From the NCBI RefSeq assembly GCF_026241855.1, contig NZ_JAPJDC010000001.1:1054001-1118000 (forward strand): DNA of 64,000 bases, read 5' to 3'. Below are positions 1 to 8,528 of the stretch, one piece after another. Origin of the DNA: Curtobacterium flaccumfaciens pv. betae. GTDB taxonomy: Bacteria > Actinomycetota > Actinomycetes > Actinomycetales > Microbacteriaceae. Each line of letters begins with the position of its first letter. Position 1 is the first letter of the stretch. Below the pieces are notes generated by a model. That model had not been told where the DNA came from. It saw only the letters and a program-made list of their open reading frames with translations, and ran no database searches. The translations under genes and the position numbers were made by a program.

Positions 1-860
1 ACGCCGGAGCCGTCGGTCATGGCGGCGGTCCGGGTGCCGAGCGACCCGTCGGTGACCACCTTGAACGGCCCCATCGTGAGCAGGCCCCGCGTGCCGTCGA
101 CCACGTCGCCGGTGCGCAGCCCCCGGGCGACGGCCTCGTCGAGCTCGGCCGGGTACACCCCGGACGCGACCCGGATCGCGTCGGTGCCGGCGTGGATCCG
201 GCGGCGCCAGCGGTCGAGCCCGAAGCGCATCTCGAGGTCGACCACGCCCGTCACCCCGCGGGCCGCCGCGGCCTCGGCAGCGTCCGCCACGTAGGCGTCG
301 AGCAGGTCGTCCGGCACCTGCGACAGCGCACCGGTCACGTCGAACGCGTCCTGCTCGCGCAGGACCCCGTCCTCGCCCGCCTCGAGCGGGCGGCCGACAG
401 CAGCCGAGAAGTGCGCGAGCGCGAGGGCGTTGCACCACACCGCGTGCAGGTCCGCGCTGATCACGACGACCGGGAGGCCCGGTGCGGCACGGTCGAGCAG
501 CTCGCGTCGTGCCGGGCGCGGCCACATCCCGTCGCGGTAGCCGTGTCCGACCAGGACGCGGTCCGCCACGCCCGCCCGCGCGACGGCGGCGAGCAGGTCG
601 GCGGTCGCCTCGGCGGAGTCGCAGCCGGTGACGTCGACACGGCGGCGGACGAGAGCCCACTGGTCGAAGTGCGTGTGGTGGTCGCGGAGCCCCGGGCCGA
701 GCCAGGCGCCGGCGGCCTCGACCACGTCGGTGTCGACGCTCGTGGGGTCGAGCGTGCCGGTCGGCGCGATCTCGGTGACCAGCCCGTCGACGACGCGGAC
801 GTCGGCAGGGGCCCCGGAGGTGCCCACCCGCCGGACGGTGCGGAGCAGGATGTCCGTCAC
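1..860 (-). CDS. Amidohydrolase family protein (YtcJ-like), 3' end beyond the window
   Basis: The frame runs leftwards from a GTG at 860 and is still open at base 1 (286 codons visible). Residues 60-66 read DHHTHFD, giving the HxH metal pair (H62, H64) of amidohydrolases. Further on are DLHAVWCN and, near residue 270, FKVVTDGSLGTRTAAM, the Lys and Asp-Gly-Ser-Leu-Gly region typical of the YtcJ / COG1574 branch. The family hydrolyses amide or related bonds at a metal centre in a TIM barrel; the substrate cannot be read from sequence. The GTG start overlaps the TGA of the upstream PaiB-like gene by four bases, so the two are probably translationally coupled. Confidence 0.75.
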   Translation of the reverse strand, partial: MTDILLRTVRRVGTSGAPADVRVVDGLVTEIAPTGTLDPTSVDTDVVEAAGAWLGPGLRDHHTHFDQWALVRRRVDVTGCDSAEATADLLAAVARAGVADRVLVGHGYRDGMWPRPARRELLDRAAPGLPVVVISADLHAVWCNALALAHFSAAVGRPLEAGEDGVLREQDAFDVTGALSQVPDDLLDAYVADAAEAAAARGVTGVVDLEMRFGLDRWRRRIHAGTDAIRVASGVYPAELDEAVARGLRTGDVVDGTRGLLTMGPFKVVTDGSLGTRTAAMTDGSG

Positions 861-1516
861 CGTCCCTCCAGGCCGCTCATCGGGGACGGGACCGGCCGGA
901 CCCGCTCGACCTCGTCGGCGAGCGCCGGCGACGCGTAGGGGCCGTCGCCCCGCAGCCCGGCGACGATGCGGTCGATCACCTCGGGAGCCTTGTTCTGCGA
1001 CAGCTTGGCGCGGGCGTCGAACCGGGTGACGCGGATCCGGATGCCGACGGTGCCCTTGGCCATCCGGCGGGCGGTCTCCTCGTCGATCTGCAACGACACG
1101 GGCGACGGCATGACCCGCTCGAAGTGGTCGACGAGTTCGCCGAGCACCCGGAAGTTCTCGTCGTCGGACAGGATCTCGGGGGTGCCCCAGACGTGGGCGG
1201 TGACGTGGTTCCAGGTGGGCACGAACTGCTCCGGCGGGTACCAGGCGGGGGAGACGTAGCCGTGCGGGCCCTGGAACACGACGAGGACCTCGTGCCGTCC
1301 GAGTTCGTGCGCGACCTCGTCGGGACGGCCGACGTGGGACACCAGGACGAGGGCGTCCGGGTCGTCGTCGGGGCCGGGGGCCTCGAGCAGCACCGGGTAG
1401 TGCGAGGCGACCAGCCCGGCCTCGGTGTGGGACACGATCGTCGCCCACGGGTTCCCGGTGATGAGGCGTCGGACCTCGTCGACGTCGGTCATCAGGAAGT
1501 GCGGTGTGTGGCGCAT
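857..1516 (-). CDS. FMN-binding negative transcriptional regulator (PaiB family)
   Basis: The 219-residue protein starts MRHTPHFLMTDVDEVRRLI and continues GNPWATIVSHTEAGLVASHYPVLL, the split-barrel flavin-binding fold of Bacillus PaiB-type proteins. I took the ATG at 1516 rather than one six codons upstream because family members begin at this M-x-x-x-P-x-F segment. It has WNHVTAHVWG in the middle and an RMAKGTVGIRI stretch late, both usual for the family. Family members are described as repressors or FMN-binding proteins. Here it is the first gene of a two-gene unit with the amidohydrolase. Whether it regulates anything is unknown. Confidence 0.8.
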   Translation of the reverse strand: MRHTPHFLMTDVDEVRRLITGNPWATIVSHTEAGLVASHYPVLLEAPGPDDDPDALVLVSHVGRPDEVAHELGRHEVLVVFQGPHGYVSPAWYPPEQFVPTWNHVTAHVWGTPEILSDDENFRVLGELVDHFERVMPSPVSLQIDEETARRMAKGTVGIRIRVTRFDARAKLSQNKAPEVIDRIVAGLRGDGPYASPALADEVERVRPVPSPMSGLEGR

Positions 1517-1695
1517 GTTCCGAGCGTGGCACAACGGGCCCGGTCGCGCGACGGGTGTCGTTTCGTCAGTGTTTCTGCGCGGTAAAACTCTCAGAGCGCA
1601 TTGAAAGAAGTCTTGTGATCGGGATTCGAACCGTCATAGCTTTCCCACCACGACGACCGGGCAGGGATCCGGCCGCACCCGATCGAGGAGAGATC

Positions 1696-3282
1696 ATGCG
1701 ACGCAGGACGATCGCCGCGCTGGCCGCGGCGGCAACCTTGGCACTGGTGGCGACCGGCTGTTCGGCGGGCGGCGCGGCCGACGACGACGCTCCCTCGAGC
1801 CTGGTCTACGCGACCGGCGAGCCCGACCACCTGACCCCGGGCCGGCAGACCGTGGCCTTCGATCAGGTGATGAGCGTCTTCGCGCCGCTGACCCAGACCG
1901 ACGCCGACGGTGACCTGCACGACGTCGCGGCGAAGAGCGTCGAGAGCGACGACGCCACCACCTGGACGATCACGCTGCGGGACGGCTGGACGTTCCAGAA
2001 CGGCGAGGCCGTCACGCCGGAGAGCTACGTGAAGGCGTGGAACCACGTCGCCTACGGCCCGAACGCGTGGGAGAACAGCGGTCAGCTCGCCGGGATCGTC
2101 GGGTACACCGACCTCAACCCGGCGAAGGGCACCCCGAAGACCAAGGAGATGTCGGGACTCAAGGTCACCGGCAAGGACACCTTCACGGTCACGCTCACCC
2201 ACGCGGACAGCCAGTTCCCCCTGCAGCTCAGCCAGGCCCAGACGGCGTTCTACCCGATGCCCGAGGCCGCGTACGACGACCTGAAGGCGTACGACAAGAA
2301 GCCGATCGGCAACGGCCCGTACGAGATGACGAAGGCGTGGAAGGCGGACCAGGAGTTCACCGTCACGGCCTGGAAGGACTACGAGGGCACGAAGCCCGCC
2401 ACCGACGAGGTGACCTTCCGCAGCTACTCCGACATGAACACCGCGTACACCGACGTCCTGGCCGGCAACGCCGACGTGCTGTTCCTGCCGACCGACAAGA
2501 TGACGAGCGCGAAGGCCGACTTCGGCGACCGCCTGCACTCCTTCGACGCCCCCGGCATCGACTACCTCGGGTTCCCGCTGTGGGACGACCGGTACTCCGA
2601 CCCCGACGTGCGCCGCGCGATCTCGATGTCGATCGACCGTGACGAGGTCAACGACGCGATCTACGGCGGCCTGTACGACCCCGCCACCGCGCTGACCCCA
2701 CCGTCGATGTCCGGCACCGAGGAGGGCATCTGCGGCGACGCCTGCGAGTTCGACCCGGCAGCGGCGAAGAAGCTCCTCGCCAGCGCCGGCGGGTTCGACG
2801 GCACCATGACGCTCGTCTACCCGGGCGGCACCGGCCTCGACTCCCTGTACGAGGCGTACGCCAACCAGATCCGGCAGAACCTGGGCGTCGACGCCGAGGC
2901 GAAGGCCACCACCGACTGGGCGTCCTACTACTCGGAGCTCACGGACAAGACCGTCGCCGGCCCGCACTTCGGCCACTGGGGCGCGCTGTACATCAGCCAG
3001 CAGAACACGCTCCGCGCGCTGTTCACCACGGCCGGCGGCTGCTCCCCGTGCACCGGCTACTACCAGTCCGACGACGTCGACTCGCTGCTCGCGAAGGCCG
3101 ACTCCGCCGGGTCCCAGGACGAGGCGAACGGGTACTACACGAAGACGCAGGAGGCGGTCCTGCAGGACTTCCCGATCGTCCCGACCTTCTTCGACAAGTA
3201 CTCGTACGTCACGAGCGACAAGATCGCGAAGCTGCCGGCGGTGGCGGGCAGCCCCGTGATCGCCCAGATCGCCGTGAAGTAG
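1696..3282 (+). CDS. Peptide-type ABC transporter substrate-binding lipoprotein (SBP family 5)
   Basis: The 528-residue protein captures a substrate outside the membrane for the importer encoded downstream. The N-terminus MRRRTIAALAAAATLALVATGC is a lipoprotein signal with lipobox VATGC, so the mature protein should be lipid-anchored at its Cys. The body has the family 5 pattern (LTQTDADGDLHDVAAKSVE..., GNGPYEMTKAWKADQEFTV, DPDVRRAISMSIDRDEVNDAIYGG) found in Dpp/Opp binding proteins. I chose the ATG at 1696 because GAGGAG lies just upstream and the signal peptide begins there. It is the first gene of a seven-gene operon, so peptides or peptide-like compounds are the likely cargo. Confidence 0.9.
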   Translation: MRRRTIAALAAAATLALVATGCSAGGAADDDAPSSLVYATGEPDHLTPGRQTVAFDQVMSVFAPLTQTDADGDLHDVAAKSVESDDATTWTITLRDGWTFQNGEAVTPESYVKAWNHVAYGPNAWENSGQLAGIVGYTDLNPAKGTPKTKEMSGLKVTGKDTFTVTLTHADSQFPLQLSQAQTAFYPMPEAAYDDLKAYDKKPIGNGPYEMTKAWKADQEFTVTAWKDYEGTKPATDEVTFRSYSDMNTAYTDVLAGNADVLFLPTDKMTSAKADFGDRLHSFDAPGIDYLGFPLWDDRYSDPDVRRAISMSIDRDEVNDAIYGGLYDPATALTPPSMSGTEEGICGDACEFDPAAAKKLLASAGGFDGTMTLVYPGGTGLDSLYEAYANQIRQNLGVDAEAKATTDWASYYSELTDKTVAGPHFGHWGALYISQQNTLRALFTTAGGCSPCTGYYQSDDVDSLLAKADSAGSQDEANGYYTKTQEAVLQDFPIVPTFFDKYSYVTSDKIAKLPAVAGSPVIAQIAVK

Positions 3283-3290
3283 GGCGGGGC

Positions 3291-4685
3291 ATGGAGCAGC
3301 ACACCGTCCTCGACCTGGTCCGCGACGTCCCCGACCGCGACGGCTTCCCGCTCGTCGACGACCTGCACACCCGGTTCGCCGCGCTCGCCGCGGCGCACCC
3401 GGACCGGGTCACGGTCACCCGGATCGGCACGAGCCGCCTCGGCGAACCCCTGCACAGCTACCGCATCGGCACCGGGTCGCACGCGGCCGTCGTGGTCGGC
3501 GGGGTGCACCCGAACGAGCCGATCGGTTCGTGGACGGCGCTGCACCTCGCCGAGACGGCCCTCGGTGACGAGCGGGTGGCCGGGCTCGACGTCACCTGGC
3601 ACATCGTCCCGACGATCGACCCGGACGGCATGCGGCTCAACGAGGCGTGGTTCCACGACCCGCACGACCGGGTCTTCTACTCGCGGCACTTCTACCGGCC
3701 CGCTCCGGACAGCCAGGTCGAGTGGACGTTCCCGAACAGCTACAAGTCGGTGTACTTCGACCAGGTGCTGCCCGAGACGCTCGCGTTCATGCGGCTCATC
3801 GACGACACCGAGCCGGACCTGCTCGTGAGCCTGCACAACGGCGAGATGGGCGGCGTCTACTACTACCTGTCCGAGGACCTGCCCGACGTCGTCGACACCC
3901 TGCACGCGGTGCCGGCCGCACTCGGGCTGCCGCTCGACACCGGGGAGCCGGAGTCCCCGTACCTGCGGGAGCTCGCCCCTGCGGTGTTCGCGATGGACGG
4001 CATCGAGACGGCGTACGCCTACCTCGAGGAGCTCGGCGTCGACCCCGGCGAGCACATCCACGGCGGGTCGAGCGCGGCGTGGGCGATGCGCCACGGCGCC
4101 CTCTGCATGGTGGCCGAGCTGCCGTACTGGAGCCACCCCGACGCCGACGACCCGACCCCGACCGACGAGTCGTACGCCGACCTGCTCCGCCGGTGCGCGG
4201 ACGAGCTCGGTGCCTCGGGTGCGGAACTGCAGGCGTTCCTCGACGAGGCGTCCCCGATGCTCTCGATCCCGTCCCCGTTCGTCGAGGCCTCCCGGGCGTT
4301 CGTCCCGATGCTCGTCGGCATGGCGGACACCGACCGCCGCCGGGCCGAGCGGGAACCGGCCGACCGCACGGCCACCGTCGCGGAGCGCTTCGGCTGCGAG
4401 GACCTCGTCCGCTGCTTCCGCCTGCGCTACGGCGGCATGCTCCTGCGTGCCGTCGAGGCGGAGACGGCCGCCGGCACGGCGTCCGCGCCGCTCCGGCGGC
4501 TCCGCGACCGCCTGGCCGAGCGGTACGCGCACTGGCAGGCGGACGCGTCGACGGGTGCGCAGCCGATCCCGGTGGGGAAGCTCGTGGGCGTGCAGTACGG
4601 GGCGATCCTCGCCTGCGCGGCGCACGTGGCGGACCCGACCCGCGCCTCCCGTCCGGTGTCGGCGGCCGTGTCGGGAGACGCGTGA
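3291..4685 (+). CDS. M14-family zinc carboxypeptidase
   Basis: The 464-residue protein has no signal peptide and should act in the cytoplasm on imported peptides. GGVHPNEPIGS gives the zinc ligands H73 and E76, and SLHNGEMGG gives a third ligand, H182. AELPYW contains E276, a plausible catalytic Glu. It starts eight bases after the binding-protein gene, and its TGA shares one base with the next ATG. Close to its C-terminus (DNA 4636-4655) is a copy of the dispersed GGAGGC motif, read as RASRP. M14 enzymes remove C-terminal residues or cleave amide caps; specificity is not readable. Confidence 0.82.
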   Translation: MEQHTVLDLVRDVPDRDGFPLVDDLHTRFAALAAAHPDRVTVTRIGTSRLGEPLHSYRIGTGSHAAVVVGGVHPNEPIGSWTALHLAETALGDERVAGLDVTWHIVPTIDPDGMRLNEAWFHDPHDRVFYSRHFYRPAPDSQVEWTFPNSYKSVYFDQVLPETLAFMRLIDDTEPDLLVSLHNGEMGGVYYYLSEDLPDVVDTLHAVPAALGLPLDTGEPESPYLRELAPAVFAMDGIETAYAYLEELGVDPGEHIHGGSSAAWAMRHGALCMVAELPYWSHPDADDPTPTDESYADLLRRCADELGASGAELQAFLDEASPMLSIPSPFVEASRAFVPMLVGMADTDRRRAEREPADRTATVAERFGCEDLVRCFRLRYGGMLLRAVEAETAAGTASAPLRRLRDRLAERYAHWQADASTGAQPIPVGKLVGVQYGAILACAAHVADPTRASRPVSAAVSGDA

Positions 4686-5626
4686 TGCGTCCGACGCTCG
4701 CCGTCGGTCGCCGACTCGGCGGCCTGGTCATCGTGTTCCTCGGGGTGACCTTCCTGATCTACGCGATGACGTTCGCGCTGCCCGGCGACCCGATCAAGGC
4801 GCTCGGCGGCGAGCGCCCCCTCACCGACTCGGTCGTGCGGGCACTGCGGGCCGAGTACCACCTGGACCAGCCGCTGTGGCTGCAGTACGTGCAGTACCTC
4901 GGCGGCCTGTTCCGGGGTGACTTCGGCACCGACTTCAACGGGCAGTCCGTGGGCGAGCAGATGGCCTCGCGGTGGCCCGTGACGATCACGCTGGCGCTGA
5001 GCGCCTGGGCGCTCGAGATCGTCCTCGGCATCGGGCTCGGCGTCGTCTCGGCGCTCAGGCGCGGCACCGTGCTGGACAAGACGGTGCTCGTCGGCACCAT
5101 CGTCGTCGGCGCGGTCCCCGTGTTCGTGCTCGGTGTGGCCCTGCAGCTGGTGTTCTCGGTGCGGCTGCACTGGTTCCCGGTCGCGGGCGTCACCGCCGGG
5201 TGGCCGACCGCGTACGTCCTGCCGGCGTTCGTGATCGCCCTGTTCGGCCTGGCCGCGGTGTCCCGGCTCACCCGGACGTCGATGATCGAGACGCTCGACG
5301 CCGACTACGTGCGGACGGCCCGCGCCAAGGGGCTCGCCCCGGGCCGGATCGTGGGTGTGCACGTGCTGCGGAACTCGCTCATCCCCACCGCCACCTACCT
5401 GGCGACCGACCTCGGGTACCTGATGGGCGGCACCGTCATCATCGAGGGCATCTTCAACCTGCCGGGCGTCGGGAACCTGCTGTTCCAGGGCATCCGCTCG
5501 CACGAGGGTGCCGTCGTCGTCGGCATCTCGACCGCCCTCATCCTGGTGTTCCTCGTCACGAGCGTGCTCGTCGACCTGCTGCACGCCGCCCTCGACCCGC
5601 GCGTCCGGACAGGAGCCTCCCGATGA
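4685..5626 (+). CDS. Peptide ABC transporter permease, DppB/OppB type
   Basis: The 313-residue inner-membrane protein has about six hydrophobic segments. The N-terminal helix is followed by the conserved FALPGDPIKALGGE loop and by YHLDQPLWLQYVQYLGGLFRGDFG. The ATPase-contacting EAA loop is ADYVRTARAKGLAPGRIVGVHVLRNSLIPT. This pattern is characteristic of DppB/OppB. It forms the membrane channel with the next gene, whose ATG overlaps its TGA by four bases. Confidence 0.93.
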   Translation: MRPTLAVGRRLGGLVIVFLGVTFLIYAMTFALPGDPIKALGGERPLTDSVVRALRAEYHLDQPLWLQYVQYLGGLFRGDFGTDFNGQSVGEQMASRWPVTITLALSAWALEIVLGIGLGVVSALRRGTVLDKTVLVGTIVVGAVPVFVLGVALQLVFSVRLHWFPVAGVTAGWPTAYVLPAFVIALFGLAAVSRLTRTSMIETLDADYVRTARAKGLAPGRIVGVHVLRNSLIPTATYLATDLGYLMGGTVIIEGIFNLPGVGNLLFQGIRSHEGAVVVGISTALILVFLVTSVLVDLLHAALDPRVRTGASR

Positions 5627-6507
5627 CCACCGAAGCCCTCGGCGCCACCGTCGAACCCGTCGTCGGGGTCCGGCGCCGGCCACTGCTCGCCGCCGCACGG
5701 ACGCCGGGGTTCTGGGTGCCCGCGTCGGTGCTCGTGGTGGTCCTGCTCATCGCGGCGTTCCCGCAGCTGTTCGCCGGCCTGTTCGGCCACGGCGACCCGC
5801 GGGTGTGCGACCTCGGCCGGAGCGGGGCGTCACCGACCGCCGGGCACCCGTTCGGCTTCGACCTGCAGGGCTGCGACGTGTACGCGAACGTCGTCTGGGG
5901 CACCCGGTCGTCGATCGCCGTCGCGGTGCTCACGACCCTGCTCGCCGGCATGGTCGCGGTCGTCGTCGGGACCGTCGCGGGCATGGTCGGCGGGTGGGTG
6001 GACGCCGTCCTCGCCCGGCTCACCGACGTGTTCCTCGGGTTCCTGCTCGGCGCCGTCGTCGTGCTGAACAGCGTGGGGGAGCGGTCGGTGCTCACCGTGT
6101 CGCTCGTGCTCGCCCTGTTCGGGTGGCCGACGATGGCCCGGCTCGTGCGGTCGAGCGTCCGCAGCGTCCGGGGCGCCGAGTTCGTGCTCGCCGCCCGGAC
6201 GATGGGGTTGTCGACGTGGCGGATCACCACCCGGTACGTGCTGCCGTCGTCGATCTCGCCGCTGCTCGTGCTCGCCACCATCACCGTCGGCGGGGTCATC
6301 GTGTCCGAGTCGTCGCTGACCTACCTCGGCATCGGGCTGGAGCGTCCGGCGATCTCGTGGGGGCTGCAGCTGTCCGCGGCGACGTCGCAGTTCCTCCGGG
6401 CCCCGCACATGCTCATCGCCCCGGCGGCGTTCCTCGCCGTGACCGTGCTCGCCGTCATCGCGCTCGGCGACACGCTGCGCGCCGCACTCGACCCGCGTCG
6501 GCGCTGA
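5623..6507 (+). CDS. Peptide ABC transporter permease, DppC/OppC type
   Basis: The 294-residue partner permease has an N-terminal membrane segment, the HPFGFDLQGCDVYANVVWGTRSSIAV region equivalent to the DppC HPLGTDxxGRD box, and an EAA loop GAEFVLAARTMGLSTWRITTRYVLPSSISP. The extra DLQGCDVYA variant replaces the usual GRD. It overlaps the upstream permease by four bases. An 81-base gap then separates it from the serine hydrolase gene. Confidence 0.92.
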   Translation: MTTEALGATVEPVVGVRRRPLLAAARTPGFWVPASVLVVVLLIAAFPQLFAGLFGHGDPRVCDLGRSGASPTAGHPFGFDLQGCDVYANVVWGTRSSIAVAVLTTLLAGMVAVVVGTVAGMVGGWVDAVLARLTDVFLGFLLGAVVVLNSVGERSVLTVSLVLALFGWPTMARLVRSSVRSVRGAEFVLAARTMGLSTWRITTRYVLPSSISPLLVLATITVGGVIVSESSLTYLGIGLERPAISWGLQLSAATSQFLRAPHMLIAPAAFLAVTVLAVIALGDTLRAALDPRRR

Positions 6508-6588
6508 CGGCCGTCGACCGCGTCGCGGCGGACATCGCCGCGACCGACACGCCAGACTCGCTGCAGAACCGTTCTCGAAAGGACCACC

Positions 6589-7998
6589 GTGACCGACACC
6601 CTCTCCGCGTACCGGAAGACCCTGCCCTACATCCGTGAGTGGGTGTCGTACAAGGTGTGGCAGCTGCGGGTGCCCGGCGTACAGGTCGCCGTCGGGTACG
6701 GCGGCGAGGTCCTGTTCGACGAGGCCTGGGGCTACGCCGACGTCGAGGCCGGGCGCCGCCTGACCACCACCGACCTGTTCCGCATCGCCTCGCACTCGAA
6801 GACCTTCACCGCGACGGCCCTGCTGCAGCTCGCCGAGCGCGGGTCGCTCCGGCTCGACGACACCGTCGGCACGTACGTCCCGGCACTGGTCGACGGCGGC
6901 TCCCCACTCGCCGACGCCACCCTGCGCGAGCTCATGGAGATGGGTGCCGGCGTCATCCGCGACGGGCACGACGGCGACTACTGGTCCCTGCTCCGCCCGT
7001 TCCCCGACGAGCAGGAACTCCTGGCGCTCGTGCTCGACCGGGGCCAGAAGGTGCCGACCGGCTCGTCGTTCAACTACTCGAACCTCGGCTACTCCCTGCT
7101 CGGCCTGGTCATCGCCGCGGTGTCCGGGCAGTCGTACAACGACTTCGTGCGGGAGTCGATCACCGGACCCCTGGGCTTGCGGAACACCGGCCCCGACTGG
7201 GACCCCGCACGCGCCGACGACTTCGTGGTCGGGTACACCGGCTTCCACACCGCCAGGCACCGGCAGCGCATCGACCACGTCGACACCCGCGCGATGGCCG
7301 CCGCCACCGGGTTCCACGGCACCGCGTCCGACCTGGTCCGCTACTTCTCGCAGCACGTGATCGGGCAGGGCACCCTGCTCGACGACCACTCCAAGCGCCT
7401 CGCGCAGCGGAAGGCCTGGAGCGCCACCGACGACCCCGCCGCCCGCGGCTACGGCGCCGGGTTCATCGTCGACCGGATCGGCGGACGGGAGATCCGCGGC
7501 CACTCGGGCGGGTTCCCCGGCCACATCACCCAGTCGATGTTCGACCCGGCGTCCGGGCTCGTCGTGTCCGTGCTCACGAGTGCCGCCGCCGGACCCGCCA
7601 CGCTCATCGCCACCGCGGTCATCGCCATGCTCGACGCAGCGGCCGACGCCGACGCCCCGGGGACCCCGGTGCCCGACAACGTCGACACCGCCACGTTCAC
7701 CGGCCGCTTCGCCAACCCGTGGGGCGTCACCGACGTCGCCCGGATCGGTGACCGGCTCGTCGAGGTCGACCCGTCCGGCCCCGAACCGATGGACACCCCC
7801 ACGCGGCTCGAGGTCGTCGACGCCCACACCCTGCGGATGACCCACGGCAACCGCTTCGGCTCGGTCGACGAGGACATCACCTACATGCGCGACGAGGACG
7901 GCACCGCGCGAGCGATCCGCGGCGGTGGCGGCATGTCGCAGGAGCCGTGGTCGATCCCGGACGAGCGACCCGAGGTGGCCGCCGGGCTGGCCTCGTGA
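6589..7998 (+). CDS. Serine hydrolase of the beta-lactamase / penicillin-binding fold
   Basis: The 469-residue protein has the class C motifs in order: SHSK (SxxK with the catalytic Ser) in FRIASHSKTFTATA, YSN in FNYSNLGYSLLG, and GHSGGFPGH near the position of the third box. No signal peptide is evident, so it probably acts inside the cell. Relatives include D-aminopeptidases, esterases and dipeptidases. Placed between peptide permeases and an ATPase with an M14 peptidase, it most likely processes the imported compound. The GTG start at 6589 is preceded by AAAGGA. Confidence 0.85.
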   Translation: MTDTLSAYRKTLPYIREWVSYKVWQLRVPGVQVAVGYGGEVLFDEAWGYADVEAGRRLTTTDLFRIASHSKTFTATALLQLAERGSLRLDDTVGTYVPALVDGGSPLADATLRELMEMGAGVIRDGHDGDYWSLLRPFPDEQELLALVLDRGQKVPTGSSFNYSNLGYSLLGLVIAAVSGQSYNDFVRESITGPLGLRNTGPDWDPARADDFVVGYTGFHTARHRQRIDHVDTRAMAAATGFHGTASDLVRYFSQHVIGQGTLLDDHSKRLAQRKAWSATDDPAARGYGAGFIVDRIGGREIRGHSGGFPGHITQSMFDPASGLVVSVLTSAAAGPATLIATAVIAMLDAAADADAPGTPVPDNVDTATFTGRFANPWGVTDVARIGDRLVEVDPSGPEPMDTPTRLEVVDAHTLRMTHGNRFGSVDEDITYMRDEDGTARAIRGGGGMSQEPWSIPDERPEVAAGLAS

Positions 7999-8528
7999 CC
8001 GACGACCGGCTGCTCGGACCGGAGCGCCAGGCGTTCGTCGAGGAGTTCGCCCTGATGCTCAACGACGGCGCGGGCATGCCCCTCACCGACGCCCGGGTGC
8101 TCGGCTACCTGATGATGACCCGCGCACCACACTCGTCGTCGTCCGACCTGCAGGCAGCGCTCGGTGCCAGCTCGGGGTCGGTGTCGATGGCCACCCGGCG
8201 GCTCGTCGACTCCGGGTTCGTGAAGCGCCACATCGTCCCCGGCGAGCGCAGTCACTACTTCCGTGCCGAGGCCGACGTCTGGGGCTCCTGGCTCGCCAGT
8301 GAACGGAAGTACCTCGACCGGCAGCGCGACATCATCGGCCGCGGGCTCGCCGTCGTCGAGGGTGCCGGCCGCACCGGCACGGGCGACGTGGACGCCGAGG
8401 TCCGCGAGCGCCTGCTCAACGGCCGCGACTACATGCAGTGGCTGCAGGGCTACCACCGCAAGATGCTCGAGGAGTGGGAAGCCTTCAAGGCCGCCCGCGA
8501 CGACACCGACCCCCCGGAGACCCCATGA
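7995..8528 (+). CDS. MarR/GbsR-type transcriptional regulator
   Basis: The 177-residue protein carries a winged helix: LTDARVLGYLMMTRAPHSSSSDLQAALGASSGSVSMATRRLVDSGFVKR, followed by the wing HIVPGERSHYFRAE. The C-terminal part is helical and probably dimerises. The GTG start overlaps the upstream TGA, and its own TGA overlaps the ATG of the ATPase gene. It is therefore embedded in the transporter operon and most likely controls it, although no operator was identified. Confidence 0.85.
   Translation: MTDDRLLGPERQAFVEEFALMLNDGAGMPLTDARVLGYLMMTRAPHSSSSDLQAALGASSGSVSMATRRLVDSGFVKRHIVPGERSHYFRAEADVWGSWLASERKYLDRQRDIIGRGLAVVEGAGRTGTGDVDAEVRERLLNGRDYMQWLQGYHRKMLEEWEAFKAARDDTDPPETP

Noticed and set aside
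1610..1640. GGGATTCGAACCG resembling a tRNA T-arm
   Set aside because: No acceptor, anticodon or D-arm can be folded around it. It was considered as a tRNA or attachment-site remnant and dropped.
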